Positions 1 to 7,260 of a DNA stretch of 31,876 bases are shown in pieces (positions within the stretch are counted from its first letter, which is position 1; every line of letters starts with the position of its first letter). The translations under genes and the position numbers were made by a program. The stretch spans positions 1-31,876 of the forward strand of contig JBBQSU010000022.1 of NCBI GenBank assembly GCA_038234815.1, read 5' to 3'. The notes under the pieces were generated by a model. It worked only from the letters and a program-made list of their open reading frames with translations. It was not told the origin of the DNA and made no database searches. The stretch is from JBBQSU01 sp038234815 (lineage in GTDB: Bacteria; Planctomycetota; Phycisphaerae; Tepidisphaerales; Tepidisphaeraceae).

Positions 1-24
1 GGCGATCGCAAGGTCGCGACGCAT
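1..24 (-). CDS. Possible 5' end of a gene running off the left edge
   Basis: On the minus strand an ATG at 24 is preceded by AAAGGAG (about 6-7 bases away), a good ribosome-binding site. Only eight codons (MRRDLAIA) lie inside the window, so no function can be given. The alternative is a plus-strand gene ending in this stretch: one plus frame stops with TGA at 24-26, and the terminator-like hairpin at 64-98 would suit that reading. The two readings cannot be separated from this sequence. Confidence 0.3.
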
Positions 25-63
25 GACCGACTCCTTTCAGTCGATTGTGCCGGGGTGGCCACA

Positions 64-98
64 CCCGAGCCCGTAACAACCGGGCTCGGGCTATTTTA
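64..98 (+). terminator. GC-rich hairpin with short T-rich tail
   Basis: A perfect 10-bp inverted repeat (CCCGAGCCCG at 64-73 and CGGGCTCGGG at 81-90) with a 7-base loop is followed by CTATTTTA. This is the form of a Rho-independent terminator read on the plus strand, so it would end transcription entering from the left of the window. If the only left-hand gene is the minus-strand one, the hairpin would instead lie in its leader. Confidence 0.5.
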
Positions 99-152
99 TG
101 CACCAAAGACATAGCGGGCGCAAAAGTGGGGATGATTCAGAGCTCGCCGTCC

Positions 153-179
153 TTGACACTCCGTCCAAAGTATTAAGAT
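153..179 (+). promoter_or_regulatory. Sigma-70-like promoter for the Sua5/phosphatase gene
   Basis: TTGACA at 153-158 is a perfect -35 match, and TAAGAT at 174-179 is a fair -10 after a 15-base spacer. Transcription would begin around 186-188, at the ATG of the following gene, which has no convincing ribosome-binding site. This suggests a leaderless or nearly leaderless message. Confidence 0.35.
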
Positions 180-187
180 AGGCGGCT

Positions 188-1321
188 ATGAGTTCCGCTT
201 CGGCAGAGGTGATTTCCATCTTCGAGGTTGGCGATTTTGAATCCCACATCGCCCGTGGGGCCGCGGCGCTGCGCTCCGGGAACCTGATCGTTCTGCCCAC
301 CGAAACCGTTTACGGCGTCGCCGGGCTGGTCACTGATGCCGGGGCCAGAAAAAAGCTGCAAGCCCTGCGAGGCAGTGACGCCACCCGGCCTCTTACGATC
401 CATTTGGCCAGCCGGGACGATGCTGCGGGATTGATCGGGCAGGTGGGCCCAATGGGCCATCGGCTGATGAAAAAGTTGTGGCCCGGGCCGGTAGGGCTAA
501 TGTTTGATGTTCCCGCCGACCGGCAAACCGAAGTAGCCCGGGGGCTTGGACTGGACCGAGTCCAGATTTTCAGTAGCGGCTCGATCGTGTTGCGTTGCCC
601 GGACCACATCGTCGCCACTGAGGTGATCGCCCGGGCCGGCGGGCCGGTGGTGATTACGCAGGCACCGGGATCAACCCCGGCGACCAAAGTCGATTCGCTG
701 ACCAAAGAGGTGAATGAACAGGTCGAACTGATTTACGACGCCGGACCCTCGCGGTATTCCCGGCCTTCGACGATTGTGAAACTCGACGGCGAAAAATACA
801 GCATCGTTCGCGAAGGCGTTTACGACGAGCGGATCATCCAGCGGCTGCTGCGCACGACGATTCTCTTCGTGTGTAGCGGGAACACCTGCCGCTCGCCCAT
901 GGCCGAGGCCCTGACCCGCAAGGCAATCGCGGATCGACTGAAGGTTCCGGCCCGGGAATTGGAGCCTCACGGCATCAGCGTGCTATCGGCCGGCAGCTTT
1001 GCCATGCCCGGCGCGCGGGCCACCCCGGCGGCGGTGGAGGCAGTCGCCCCCATGGGTGCCGATCTCAGCAAGCACCACTCGCGGCCGTTGTCCGTTGAAC
1101 TGATTCACCAGGCCGACGCAATCTTTGCCATGGGCAAGTCGCATTTGCAGGCGGTGGCAGCGCTGGTGCCGTCGGCGATGGAAAAGGCCTCGACGCTCGA
1201 CCCATCGGGCGAAGATGTTGATGACCCGATCGGATCGGACGTTGAAGTGTACCGCTTGCTGGCCGTAAAACTGCAAGGCTTGATTGACCAGCGGCTTAAA
1301 GAGATCGACCTATCGATTTAA
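188..1321 (+). CDS. Sua5/YrdC-like domain fused to LMW protein (arginine?) phosphatase
   Basis: A 377-residue two-domain protein. Residues about 20-215 match the Sua5/YciO/YrdC fold, whose classical members make threonylcarbamoyl-AMP for the tRNA t6A modification; LPTETVYGVAG at 35-45 and STIVKL near 194 are recognisable. The usual KxR and SxN substrate motifs are not clear: the equivalent stretches read LRGSDATRPL and ITQAPGSTP. Residues about 223-377 are a low-molecular-weight phosphatase with the P-loop CSGNTCRS (Cys229, Arg235) and the general-acid DDP motif (Asp346). Thr233 sits where the Bacillus arginine phosphatase YwlE has its specificity threonine; tyrosine phosphatases usually have isoleucine there. 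The next gene is rpiB, the same order as ywlC-ywlE-ywlF in Bacillus. The fold calls are firm. Activity of the first domain is uncertain, and arginine specificity is inferred. Confidence 0.88.
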   Translation: MSSASAEVISIFEVGDFESHIARGAAALRSGNLIVLPTETVYGVAGLVTDAGARKKLQALRGSDATRPLTIHLASRDDAAGLIGQVGPMGHRLMKKLWPGPVGLMFDVPADRQTEVARGLGLDRVQIFSSGSIVLRCPDHIVATEVIARAGGPVVITQAPGSTPATKVDSLTKEVNEQVELIYDAGPSRYSRPSTIVKLDGEKYSIVREGVYDERIIQRLLRTTILFVCSGNTCRSPMAEALTRKAIADRLKVPARELEPHGISVLSAGSFAMPGARATPAAVEAVAPMGADLSKHHSRPLSVELIHQADAIFAMGKSHLQAVAALVPSAMEKASTLDPSGEDVDDPIGSDVEVYRLLAVKLQGLIDQRLKEIDLSI

Positions 1322-1346
1322 CCCCCCACGCCGGAGTGAGCAATTT

Positions 1347-1805
1347 ATGAAAGTCGCTATTGCATCAGATCATCGCGGATATGACGCCAAGCGCCGGTCG
1401 ATGCCGGTCATTACACGCAGCGGCCACACGGTGACGGATTTCGGTTGTGACAGTGCGGCCGCCTGCGACTATTGCGATTTTGCCGCGCCGGCGGCCCGAG
1501 CGGTGGCACGGGGCGAGGCAGAGCTGGCGATCCTGTTTGACGGCAGCGGGATCGGCATGTCCATCGCGGCCAACAAGATCGGCGGGGTTCGCGCGGCGCT
1601 GGTGCATGACGAGGTGACGGCCCGGCGTGCCCGTGAACACAATCACTGCAACGTGCTGTGCCTGGGGACCGACCTGCTGAGCGAGGATGCAATCCGCAAG
1701 ATCATAGAGATATTTCTGGAGGCCAAAGCCGACGCCCGGCACGCCCGGCGGATTCAAAAGATTATCGACTTGGAGCAACAGGAAAAGCAGCAGAAGCCGA
1801 GTTGA
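1347..1805 (+). CDS. rpiB: RpiB/LacAB-family sugar-phosphate isomerase
   Basis: A 152-residue protein of normal length for ribose-5-phosphate isomerase B, which interconverts ribose-5-phosphate and ribulose-5-phosphate in the pentose phosphate pathway. The start ATG at 1347 is chosen because the family's N-terminus (MKVAIASDHRGYD) begins there and GGAG lies at 1333-1336. SDHRG (7-11), GSGIGMSIAANK (66-77) and AREHN (95-99) are the family signatures. The residue that is Cys in E. coli-type enzymes (the CGTG motif) is Asp65 here, giving FDGSGIG. Such DG-type motifs occur in relatives of the family, so the substrate could differ. It follows the phosphatase fusion by 25 bases, probably in one transcript, and converges on the transporter gene ending at 1822. 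Confidence 0.88.
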   Translation: MKVAIASDHRGYDAKRRSMPVITRSGHTVTDFGCDSAAACDYCDFAAPAARAVARGEAELAILFDGSGIGMSIAANKIGGVRAALVHDEVTARRAREHNHCNVLCLGTDLLSEDAIRKIIEIFLEAKADARHARRIQKIIDLEQQEKQQKPS

Positions 1806-1821
1806 TTGATCGCCCGGTTCG

Positions 1822-3015
1822 TCAGCCGGTGGGCAAGTCTTCGCCGGTCAATTCCTTCACCGACCACCACAGCACGATCAGGGGCAGGATTCGGCCGGCG
1901 ATCATCGCTGCCGAAAGCGCATAAAGCCCGTTTCCGGTGATCGAAATCGCGTCGCGGGCCAGGCCGACACAACTGAGGGCACTGGCGGCAAGAAAGGGCG
2001 CCTGATCGGCTGTCACTTCGGTTTCGCTGGCCAGCAGCCAAAAGGTGATACCCATAAACAGCAGCAGATAGGCGACCAGCCATAGCCCGGCGATGCCCGC
2101 GACGCGCGCGGGCGTTTTGCCGGCGAAGATCGGTCGAATCGCGCCGAGCAACACGACCAGGGTGGTTAGTTTCAGCCCCCCTGCCGTTCCCCCGGTCGCT
2201 CCGCCAACCATCATCAGCGGGACCAAGAGCCACTGCACGGCCCGCGGAAGCTGGCGCACTTCAACGATGCTTAGCCCAAGCGTGCGGGTATCAATTGCCA
2301 GCACCGAAGCGGCCTCTACACGAATCGGACTGCCCGCCAGCCAGCCGGCCAGCAGCAATAGTCCCAGCGAAACGAGATATCCGCCGGCAACCAGCGTAAC
2401 CATGCGGCGGGTAAGTTTGGAGACCCGGCCGTGTGAGAGATCGACCATCGCCACGATGCCGATCGACCCCAGCAGCGAAAGGGGCAACAGAACCGCGTGC
2501 GTGCGCCAGTCGGTCGCGCCGGGCGTCGAGGCGCTATGCAGCGCGCTGTTGCCCAGCGTTGCCAGGGCGTTAAGCGTGGAGTCAAACAAACTGTCCGCGG
2601 GGCCGGCCAATAGCATCGAACCGACCAAACCGGTCAGCAATGCCACCAGCGTGCTGGCGACGAACAGCGAGCGGAGCGATAGATCGTATCGGCTGGCCCG
2701 GGCGATGGCCTTGCCAGTGGCCGACAGCGTCAGGATCAGCGCTAACAGCGTCAGCACCAGGAGCGTCCACTGCCCCAGGGGGGCCATGTCGATCGGCCGG
2801 ACCGACGTGGATGGAAACCCGGTGAGACAGACGGCGTTGGCCGCAGCGAAAAATGCCCGGCCTGCCGAGAGGCCATTGCCCGGACGCATGGCCCAGGGCG
2901 CAAGCAACACGCCCGAGCCAATGAAGATCATCGCCACGTAAGCAGTGATCAGCCACGCAAGCGGGGAACGAACCTCTGCATCTGCGGGCCTGGCCAGAGT
3001 CGTCGGCATAGCCAT
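1822..3015 (-). CDS. TrkH/KtrB-type cation (K+) transporter subunit
   Basis: A 397-residue polytopic membrane protein. Four pore-loop-like segments follow the TrkH/KtrB pattern: CLTGF near 63-67, LGNSALHS in the second repeat, GGATGGTAGGLK in the third (the best match to the family's GGxxGSTAGG), and SCVGLARD in the fourth. Each keeps a glycine at the selectivity position. The family imports K+ or Na+ and is normally paired with a cytosolic TrkA/KtrA gating subunit, which is not in this window. The N-terminus is short compared with 440-480-residue relatives. The start at 3015 (MAMPTT) was chosen because it follows the hisI stop by 34 bases; an ATG two codons later is equally possible. hisI lies upstream on the same strand and may be co-transcribed. 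Confidence 0.8.
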   Translation of the reverse strand: MAMPTTLARPADAEVRSPLAWLITAYVAMIFIGSGVLLAPWAMRPGNGLSAGRAFFAAANAVCLTGFPSTSVRPIDMAPLGQWTLLVLTLLALILTLSATGKAIARASRYDLSLRSLFVASTLVALLTGLVGSMLLAGPADSLFDSTLNALATLGNSALHSASTPGATDWRTHAVLLPLSLLGSIGIVAMVDLSHGRVSKLTRRMVTLVAGGYLVSLGLLLLAGWLAGSPIRVEAASVLAIDTRTLGLSIVEVRQLPRAVQWLLVPLMMVGGATGGTAGGLKLTTLVVLLGAIRPIFAGKTPARVAGIAGLWLVAYLLLFMGITFWLLASETEVTADQAPFLAASALSCVGLARDAISITGNGLYALSAAMIAGRILPLIVLWWSVKELTGEDLPTG

Positions 3016-3049
3016 TCTCAGCCAATACGGATCGTCAATTCGGGCAGAA

Positions 3050-3439
3050 TCACTTGTGATACACGTCGGCGGGTTCAAAGACCTTTTTGCCGACGACCTT
3101 CCAGTCGGCCGAGCCGGGCTGGTGTTGCCGATAGAAGCAACTGTAATAGCCGTCGTGACAGGCGGCACCTTCCTGCACCACTTTTATCAGCAGAACATCC
3201 TTGTCACAGTCGGTGGCGACGGACTTGACGGTCTGGATGTGCCCGCTCGATTCGCCCTTGAGCCAGAGCTTGTTGCGGCTGCGGCTAAAGAAATGCGTCT
3301 TGCCGGTCTCGATGGTTTTTTCCAGCGACAGGCGGTTCATCCACGCCATCATCAGCACCTCGCCGGTGGCCTGATCCTGAATGATCGCGGGGATAAGGCC
3401 GTTGTCGTCATATTTAAGATTTTCAAGCTGCGCGTCCAT
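3050..3439 (-). CDS. hisI: Phosphoribosyl-AMP cyclohydrolase
   Basis: A 129-residue single-domain PRA-cyclohydrolase, the third step of histidine synthesis (opening the adenine ring of phosphoribosyl-AMP), cytosolic. Visible signatures are GEVLMMAWMN (26-35), FFSRSRNKLWLKGESSG (50-66), the Mg-binding DxDxD set Asp77/Asp79/Asp81, and the zinc cysteines Cys78, Cys94 and Cys101 (CHDGYYSC). The HisE pyrophosphohydrolase domain fused in many bacteria is absent, so it must be encoded elsewhere. The start at 3439 fits the family N-terminus; no clear ribosome-binding site is seen. No other histidine genes are nearby. Confidence 0.93.
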   Translation of the reverse strand: MDAQLENLKYDDNGLIPAIIQDQATGEVLMMAWMNRLSLEKTIETGKTHFFSRSRNKLWLKGESSGHIQTVKSVATDCDKDVLLIKVVQEGAACHDGYYSCFYRQHQPGSADWKVVGKKVFEPADVYHK

Positions 3440-3590
3440 GTGCGATAGTGTTGATTTGCCCGCCGGGCTTGTCAAATGGTCGAGACATGCAGTTGCAGAT
3501 TCGACTATCATCCATCCCCGGCAGCCATGCTCCGGCGGCGGCGGTATGAAAGTAAACGTCGCCGTCAATCAACCCTTCCTGGAGTCCAAA

Positions 3591-4889
3591 ATGGAGATTC
3601 CGCAGATGACCTCGGCAACCAATCAACTTGCCCCGCAGCGCAAAACCCATGACGCGTTCTGGGAGAACGCCCATCTCTATTTCGATCGCGTTTATACGAC
3701 GATGAAGTTGGACGAAACCTGGCGGGCAGTGCTGGCCTCGCCTAAGCGGGTGTTGATGGTTTCCTGCCCCGTGCGGATGGATAACGGCTCGATCCAGGTC
3801 TTCACGGGGTATCGCGTGCAGCACAACAACGCCCGCGGGCCGTTCAAAGGCGGCCTGCGCTATTCGCCGTCGGTCAACCGCGATGAGGTGATGGCCCTGG
3901 CCATGCTGCAAACGTGGAAGAATGCGCTGCTCGATCTCCCGTTCGGCGGGGCCAAGGGCGGGGTCGTCTGTAACCCCCAGACTTTATCGATGCACGAAAA
4001 AGAGCGCCTCACGCGCAGGTACACCAGCGAGGTCAGCCCGGTGATCGGCCCCCACGACGACATTCCAGCCCCGGACCTCGGCACCGACGCGCAAGTGATG
4101 GCGTGGATTCTCGACACCTTCAGTCAAACCGTTGGACACCAGGAACTCGGCTGCGTTACCGGCAAGCCGATCACGCTTGGCGGAAGCGTCGGGCGAGAGG
4201 AAGCAACCGGCCGAGGGGTGATGAACGTCCTCCGCAAGTTCCTCGCGACGCAAAACCGAACGCTTGAAGATGCCAAAATCGCGGTGCAGGGATTCGGCAA
4301 CGTGGGATTTCACGCGGCACGATTGCTGGCCGAGCGCGGCGCCAGGATCGTGGCCATTTCCGAGCAGCACGGCGGGGTTTGCGACGAAGCGGGGATTGAT
4401 GTTGAAGCCGCGGGCAAGTTCTATCGCGAGAACGGCACGCTGACCGATTGCCCCGACACCGACGAGATGACCAACGAAGAGTTGTTGACCTGCGACTGTG
4501 ACATTCTCGTGCCAGCAGCGATGGAAAACACGCTGGACGCGACCGTCGCCCCGCACGTCAAAGCGCGGGTGATTGTCGAAGCCGCCAATGGCCCCACCAC
4601 CCCCGAGGCCGACCAGATCCTGCAAGAAAACGGCGTGACGATTCTTCCCGACATTCTCGCCAACGCCGGCGGGGTGACGGTCAGCTATTTTGAATGGGTT
4701 CAGGGACTGGACAACTTTTTCTGGAACAAAAAGCGAGTGGAAGACGAACTGCAACGCGGGATGGAACGCGCCTTTGACGAGGTGAACGCCAAGGCCGACG
4801 CCGCCGACTGCGATTACCGCACGGCGGCGTACACCATCGCCATCTCACGGGTGGAAGAAGCCTGTCGATTGAAGGGACTGTATCCGTAA
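3591..4889 (+). CDS. gdhA: Glu/Leu/Phe/Val dehydrogenase family, glutamate dehydrogenase
   Basis: A 432-residue enzyme of the hexameric glutamate dehydrogenase type, which interconverts glutamate and 2-oxoglutarate plus ammonia with NAD(P). FKGGLRYSP at 85-93 and PFGGAKGG at 117-124 hold the substrate-binding and catalytic lysines (Lys122 is the catalytic one by family). The Rossmann fingerprint appears as VQGFGNVG. NAGGVTVSYFEW further on is the usual C-terminal block. The start at 3591 is preferred over upstream ATGs because GGAG at 3581-3584 is six bases away. Divergent from hisI. Cofactor preference cannot be settled by eye. Confidence 0.93.
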   Translation: MEIPQMTSATNQLAPQRKTHDAFWENAHLYFDRVYTTMKLDETWRAVLASPKRVLMVSCPVRMDNGSIQVFTGYRVQHNNARGPFKGGLRYSPSVNRDEVMALAMLQTWKNALLDLPFGGAKGGVVCNPQTLSMHEKERLTRRYTSEVSPVIGPHDDIPAPDLGTDAQVMAWILDTFSQTVGHQELGCVTGKPITLGGSVGREEATGRGVMNVLRKFLATQNRTLEDAKIAVQGFGNVGFHAARLLAERGARIVAISEQHGGVCDEAGIDVEAAGKFYRENGTLTDCPDTDEMTNEELLTCDCDILVPAAMENTLDATVAPHVKARVIVEAANGPTTPEADQILQENGVTILPDILANAGGVTVSYFEWVQGLDNFFWNKKRVEDELQRGMERAFDEVNAKADAADCDYRTAAYTIAISRVEEACRLKGLYP

Positions 4890-5227
4890 GGCGCAGCGGG
4901 TTTGACAAGAGCGGCCGAAAGTGGTGGGCCTTTTAGGCGATAAGTCGCGCAGCAGTGTTTCCGTCGGCTCCTGCCCCAACGCGAAACGGAGTATTGGCCA
5001 AATTGTGTGGACCGACCCGCAGAAAAACACTTCGTAGAAACCCCGGCGGGACGATGAACAGTCACCATTGAAGTGGAAGTTCGGCCGCTTGCCCTGCGCG
5101 CATGAACCTTCTTCCAGAGCCGGATGCGAAAAACCCGCGCGCCCGATCCAATGAGCGAGCCGTGGGAACGGAGCGACTCTCGCCACCGCGCCACGTCTCG
5201 ACTCTATCGGTTGATTCCTGCATTCGT
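4890..5227. other. Intergenic stretch with repeat copy, no supported gene
   Basis: 338 bases between the ends of two convergent genes. A weak stem GGCC/GGCC followed by TTTT near 4913-4934 could terminate the glutamate dehydrogenase message. The main content is the diverged repeat at 4951-5020. A short motif, GAAGTGGAAGTTCGG at 5069-5083, is nearly repeated at 8611-8625. Reading frames across this area show no family resemblance. Confidence 0.6.
4951..5020 (-). repeat. Inverted-repeat copy A flanking the PEP-CTERM cassette
   Basis: The minus strand of this 70-base stretch aligns by eye to 8517-8584 on the plus strand with roughly four of five bases identical and two short gaps. The best block is CGGTCCACAC-A-ATTTGGCCAATACTC. 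The copies face each other across the three-gene cassette 5228-8442. No transposase or target duplication was found. It may be a remnant of a dispersed element. Confidence 0.65.
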
Positions 5228-6154
5228 TCAGAACGAGTACGGATAGGTGAGGACTGATCCGTCGTTGAAGAGGTAGTTCATGTATCCGCCGTTCTTGCCC
5301 CAGGAGGCGATCATCCGCCACTTGGGCATGTGCGGCCCGGCCGCCGATACGTTGAAATCCCATGGCGTCGTGGCCACGGCAGCGCGGGGGGCTTCACCCA
5401 TGATGGGCACGCGTTTCTTGCTCCACGTGTTGCCTTTCTGCGCGCCGTTGTTTTCGCAGGTCACACGGCCGTTGTAGTGTACGCCGGTCCACTGATTGAT
5501 GCTGTCGAAAGGCCATGGCGAATTGTCGCCGAATTCTTTCGACAGCCTCGGCGAAGCGCCTTCCCAGTTCCACCAACAGCCGTTGGCGCCGGGGCCAAGG
5601 TACATGTATTCGCCGGCGTTCTGATGACCGTTATTGACCAGGTCCCCGCGCGACCACATCGGCCAGCACCAGTATTGAAGCTGGTCGCCTGGCACCCCAC
5701 CGGCCATTTTTAGCTGGTCCGGCCCGCCGGCGGGGTCGACTTCAAACGTGAAGTTCTTGGCCGCCCAGGCGATCGGACAGAAGCCCACTTCGATCGTGCC
5801 GAGGTATTTCTTGGACTTTAGAAACGGTAGCAGTTCATGGCGCGCCACCTGGCCGCCCCACCAGGTGTTCATCACCGGCCACCCAGCGCACGGGGTAGCG
5901 CCCGGCCAGATGCGCTGGTCATCGGTCGGCGCGCCCGGATAGTTGTAGTAGGGGTAATCGCGGTTTTCCTGACCGTACATCTGGAGGACCAACCCCATCT
6001 GCCGGAGATTGCTCATGCATTGCACAAGGCGGGCCTGCTCACGGGCCTTGTTGAGCGCCGGCAGCAGCATGGCAACCAGCAAGGCGATGATCCCGATCAC
6101 CACGAGCAATTCCACGAGGGTAAAACCATGCCGACCTGATTTTTTGACAACCAT
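5228..6154 (-). CDS. Pseudopilin-like secreted protein (prepilin N-terminus, DG-motif tail)
   Basis: A 308-residue protein with a type IV prepilin/type II pseudopilin N-terminus: short basic leader MVVKKSGRHG, processing site Gly10/Phe11 (FTLVELLVV), conserved Glu15, then a hydrophobic helix ending near LLPALNKAREQA. The body is rich in Trp, Gly and Asn and ends with NYLFNDGSVL, a variant of the H-X9-DG C-terminal motif common in planctomycete proteins of this type. The family is exported and cut by a prepilin peptidase; roles of individual members are unknown. GGGAG lies upstream of the ATG at 6154. It is downstream of and co-oriented with the PEP-CTERM gene, so the two may share a transcript. 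Confidence 0.85.
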   Translation of the reverse strand: MVVKKSGRHGFTLVELLVVIGIIALLVAMLLPALNKAREQARLVQCMSNLRQMGLVLQMYGQENRDYPYYNYPGAPTDDQRIWPGATPCAGWPVMNTWWGGQVARHELLPFLKSKKYLGTIEVGFCPIAWAAKNFTFEVDPAGGPDQLKMAGGVPGDQLQYWCWPMWSRGDLVNNGHQNAGEYMYLGPGANGCWWNWEGASPRLSKEFGDNSPWPFDSINQWTGVHYNGRVTCENNGAQKGNTWSKKRVPIMGEAPRAAVATTPWDFNVSAAGPHMPKWRMIASWGKNGGYMNYLFNDGSVLTYPYSF

Positions 6155-6185
6155 TGCCGCTCCCTTTCATTGCCATGCCTGGAAA

Positions 6186-6201
6186 CAACCCAGATGGGTT
6201 G
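6186..6201 (-). terminator. Weak hairpin between PEP-CTERM and pseudopilin genes
   Basis: CAACCC-AGAT-GGGTTG forms a perfect 6-bp stem with a four-base loop. Read on the minus strand it is followed by TTTCC, so it could partly terminate transcription from the PEP-CTERM gene before the pseudopilin gene. A second short stem, GCCAC-GGGC-GTGGC, lies at 6237-6250 without a T-tract. Confidence 0.35.
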
Positions 6202-6276
6202 CTAGACACCGGTCCAACCATCGCACGGTATGCCTTGCCACGGGCGTGGCTCGACATCCAGGATAGACTCGCAATT

Positions 6277-7089
6277 TCAGGCCCTACGACGACGTAAGGC
6301 CAGCAGGCCCGCCGCGCCCACAAAGCTCAAGGCGGTCGGCTCCGGCACCACTTCAGCGAATGTGGTAGTCGCCATCAGGTTGTCCCAGGTCACCGGGGTG
6401 CTACCGCCGGAGCCGATACGCACTGAAGCGACCCAGTTGTCGGGGATGCCGTTGTAGGTCAACAAGGGGCTGTTTTCATCACCTGCCGAAGGATTAACCC
6501 ACATCTTGACCTTGCTGTTGTCAAAATCCAGTAATCCCACCACCCGGTAGGTCGTGCCCGCCAGCGCTGACAAGGAGGAATATTGCGTGGGCTGGCCCCT
6601 GACTTCCAAGGAAAAGACTTTCTGGCCGTTGTGATCGCCGGCGGCAAATTTGACCGGCTCCGCGCCGTAATCCAGAGCGCTGAGGCCCATCCAACTGGCA
6701 CCGGCGGCATAGTTCATGTCCACGGCGACAAACAGCTTGCCCTGCTTATCGAAAGGGGCATATTGCCAAGCAAAACCGGTGAAGCGTTTGGCGGTGTTGT
6801 TCTGAGTCTGGGCCTGGTTATTGACGACCTGCGTGTTGACGGCACCGCCTGCTACGTAGTCGTTCGCCCAAACCCCAAGTTTAACTTTCACCAAGTCGTT
6901 GGTGTTAGTGCCGTCTGGATTGTGATTGCTCCTGGTGTCGAAGGCCCAGCCATCGGTGGTGCTGGCCTTGCCAGCCAGGTCTCCATTGGCGTAATTGAAA
7001 GCATCGGTGCCGATGATTGCGGCGTTGGCCATTCCGGCCAAGCCCACCGAAAGCAGACCGGCCAATGCTAAATTCGTGCCATTTCTCAT
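6277..7089 (-). CDS. PEP-CTERM sorted exported protein
   Basis: A 270-residue exported protein. Residues 1-23 are a signal peptide (ALAGLLSVGLAGMANA). The last 25 residues are a PEP-CTERM signal: VPEPTALS, a hydrophobic helix, and RRRRA. By family it is recognised by an exosortase (EpsH/XrtA type), which is not in the window. The central region (about 25-245) is rich in small polar and aromatic residues and looks like a beta-sandwich/LamG-like domain; no catalytic motif is visible. AAGGAG precedes the ATG at 7089. The gene is divergent from the XylR-like regulator, with an inverted-repeat-rich region between them, which suggests the regulator controls it. Confidence 0.85.
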   Translation of the reverse strand: MRNGTNLALAGLLSVGLAGMANAAIIGTDAFNYANGDLAGKASTTDGWAFDTRSNHNPDGTNTNDLVKVKLGVWANDYVAGGAVNTQVVNNQAQTQNNTAKRFTGFAWQYAPFDKQGKLFVAVDMNYAAGASWMGLSALDYGAEPVKFAAGDHNGQKVFSLEVRGQPTQYSSLSALAGTTYRVVGLLDFDNSKVKMWVNPSAGDENSPLLTYNGIPDNWVASVRIGSGGSTPVTWDNLMATTTFAEVVPEPTALSFVGAAGLLALRRRRA

Positions 7090-7104
7090 GCCATGCTCCT
7101 TATG

Positions 7105-7245
7105 TCGGGAAATGTAATCCCGAATAAAATCGCCTTCTAAATTAGAATTGCATCGAGACGAAAAGCGGAAACGTCTTTGATGGCAGCAATCAGTCCGATT
7201 CCCTGCTTCTGCAGTTGCAGTCTACTACATAATGTTTGACGTAGT
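7105..7245. promoter_or_regulatory. Divergent control region with several inverted repeats
   Basis: Within 141 bases lie five inverted repeats: TCGGGA/TCCCGA (7105-7123, just upstream of the PEP-CTERM ribosome-binding site), the perfect TTCTAA-A-TTAGAA (7135-7147), AGACG/CGTCT (7156-7176), CTGCA-GT-TGCAG (7209-7220) and ACTAC/GTAGT (7224-7245). The last spans CATAAT at 7228-7233, a -10-like sequence for the regulator gene. Which of these are operators is not known; the symmetric AT-rich 7135-7147 site is the most operator-like. Confidence 0.45.
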
Positions 7246-7260
7246 GCGAAAAAAGTATTA

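Noticed and set aside
2093..2941. A 282-codon plus-strand frame opposite the TrkH-like gene
   Set aside because: Low-complexity Ser/Thr/Ala/Arg translation typical of an antisense shadow; the minus-strand frame carries clear pore-loop motifs.
4845..5363. Minus-strand frame of 172 codons across the glutamate dehydrogenase/pseudopilin gap
   Set aside because: It overlaps both flanking genes in other frames, has no start signal, and its intergenic part is the repeat itself.
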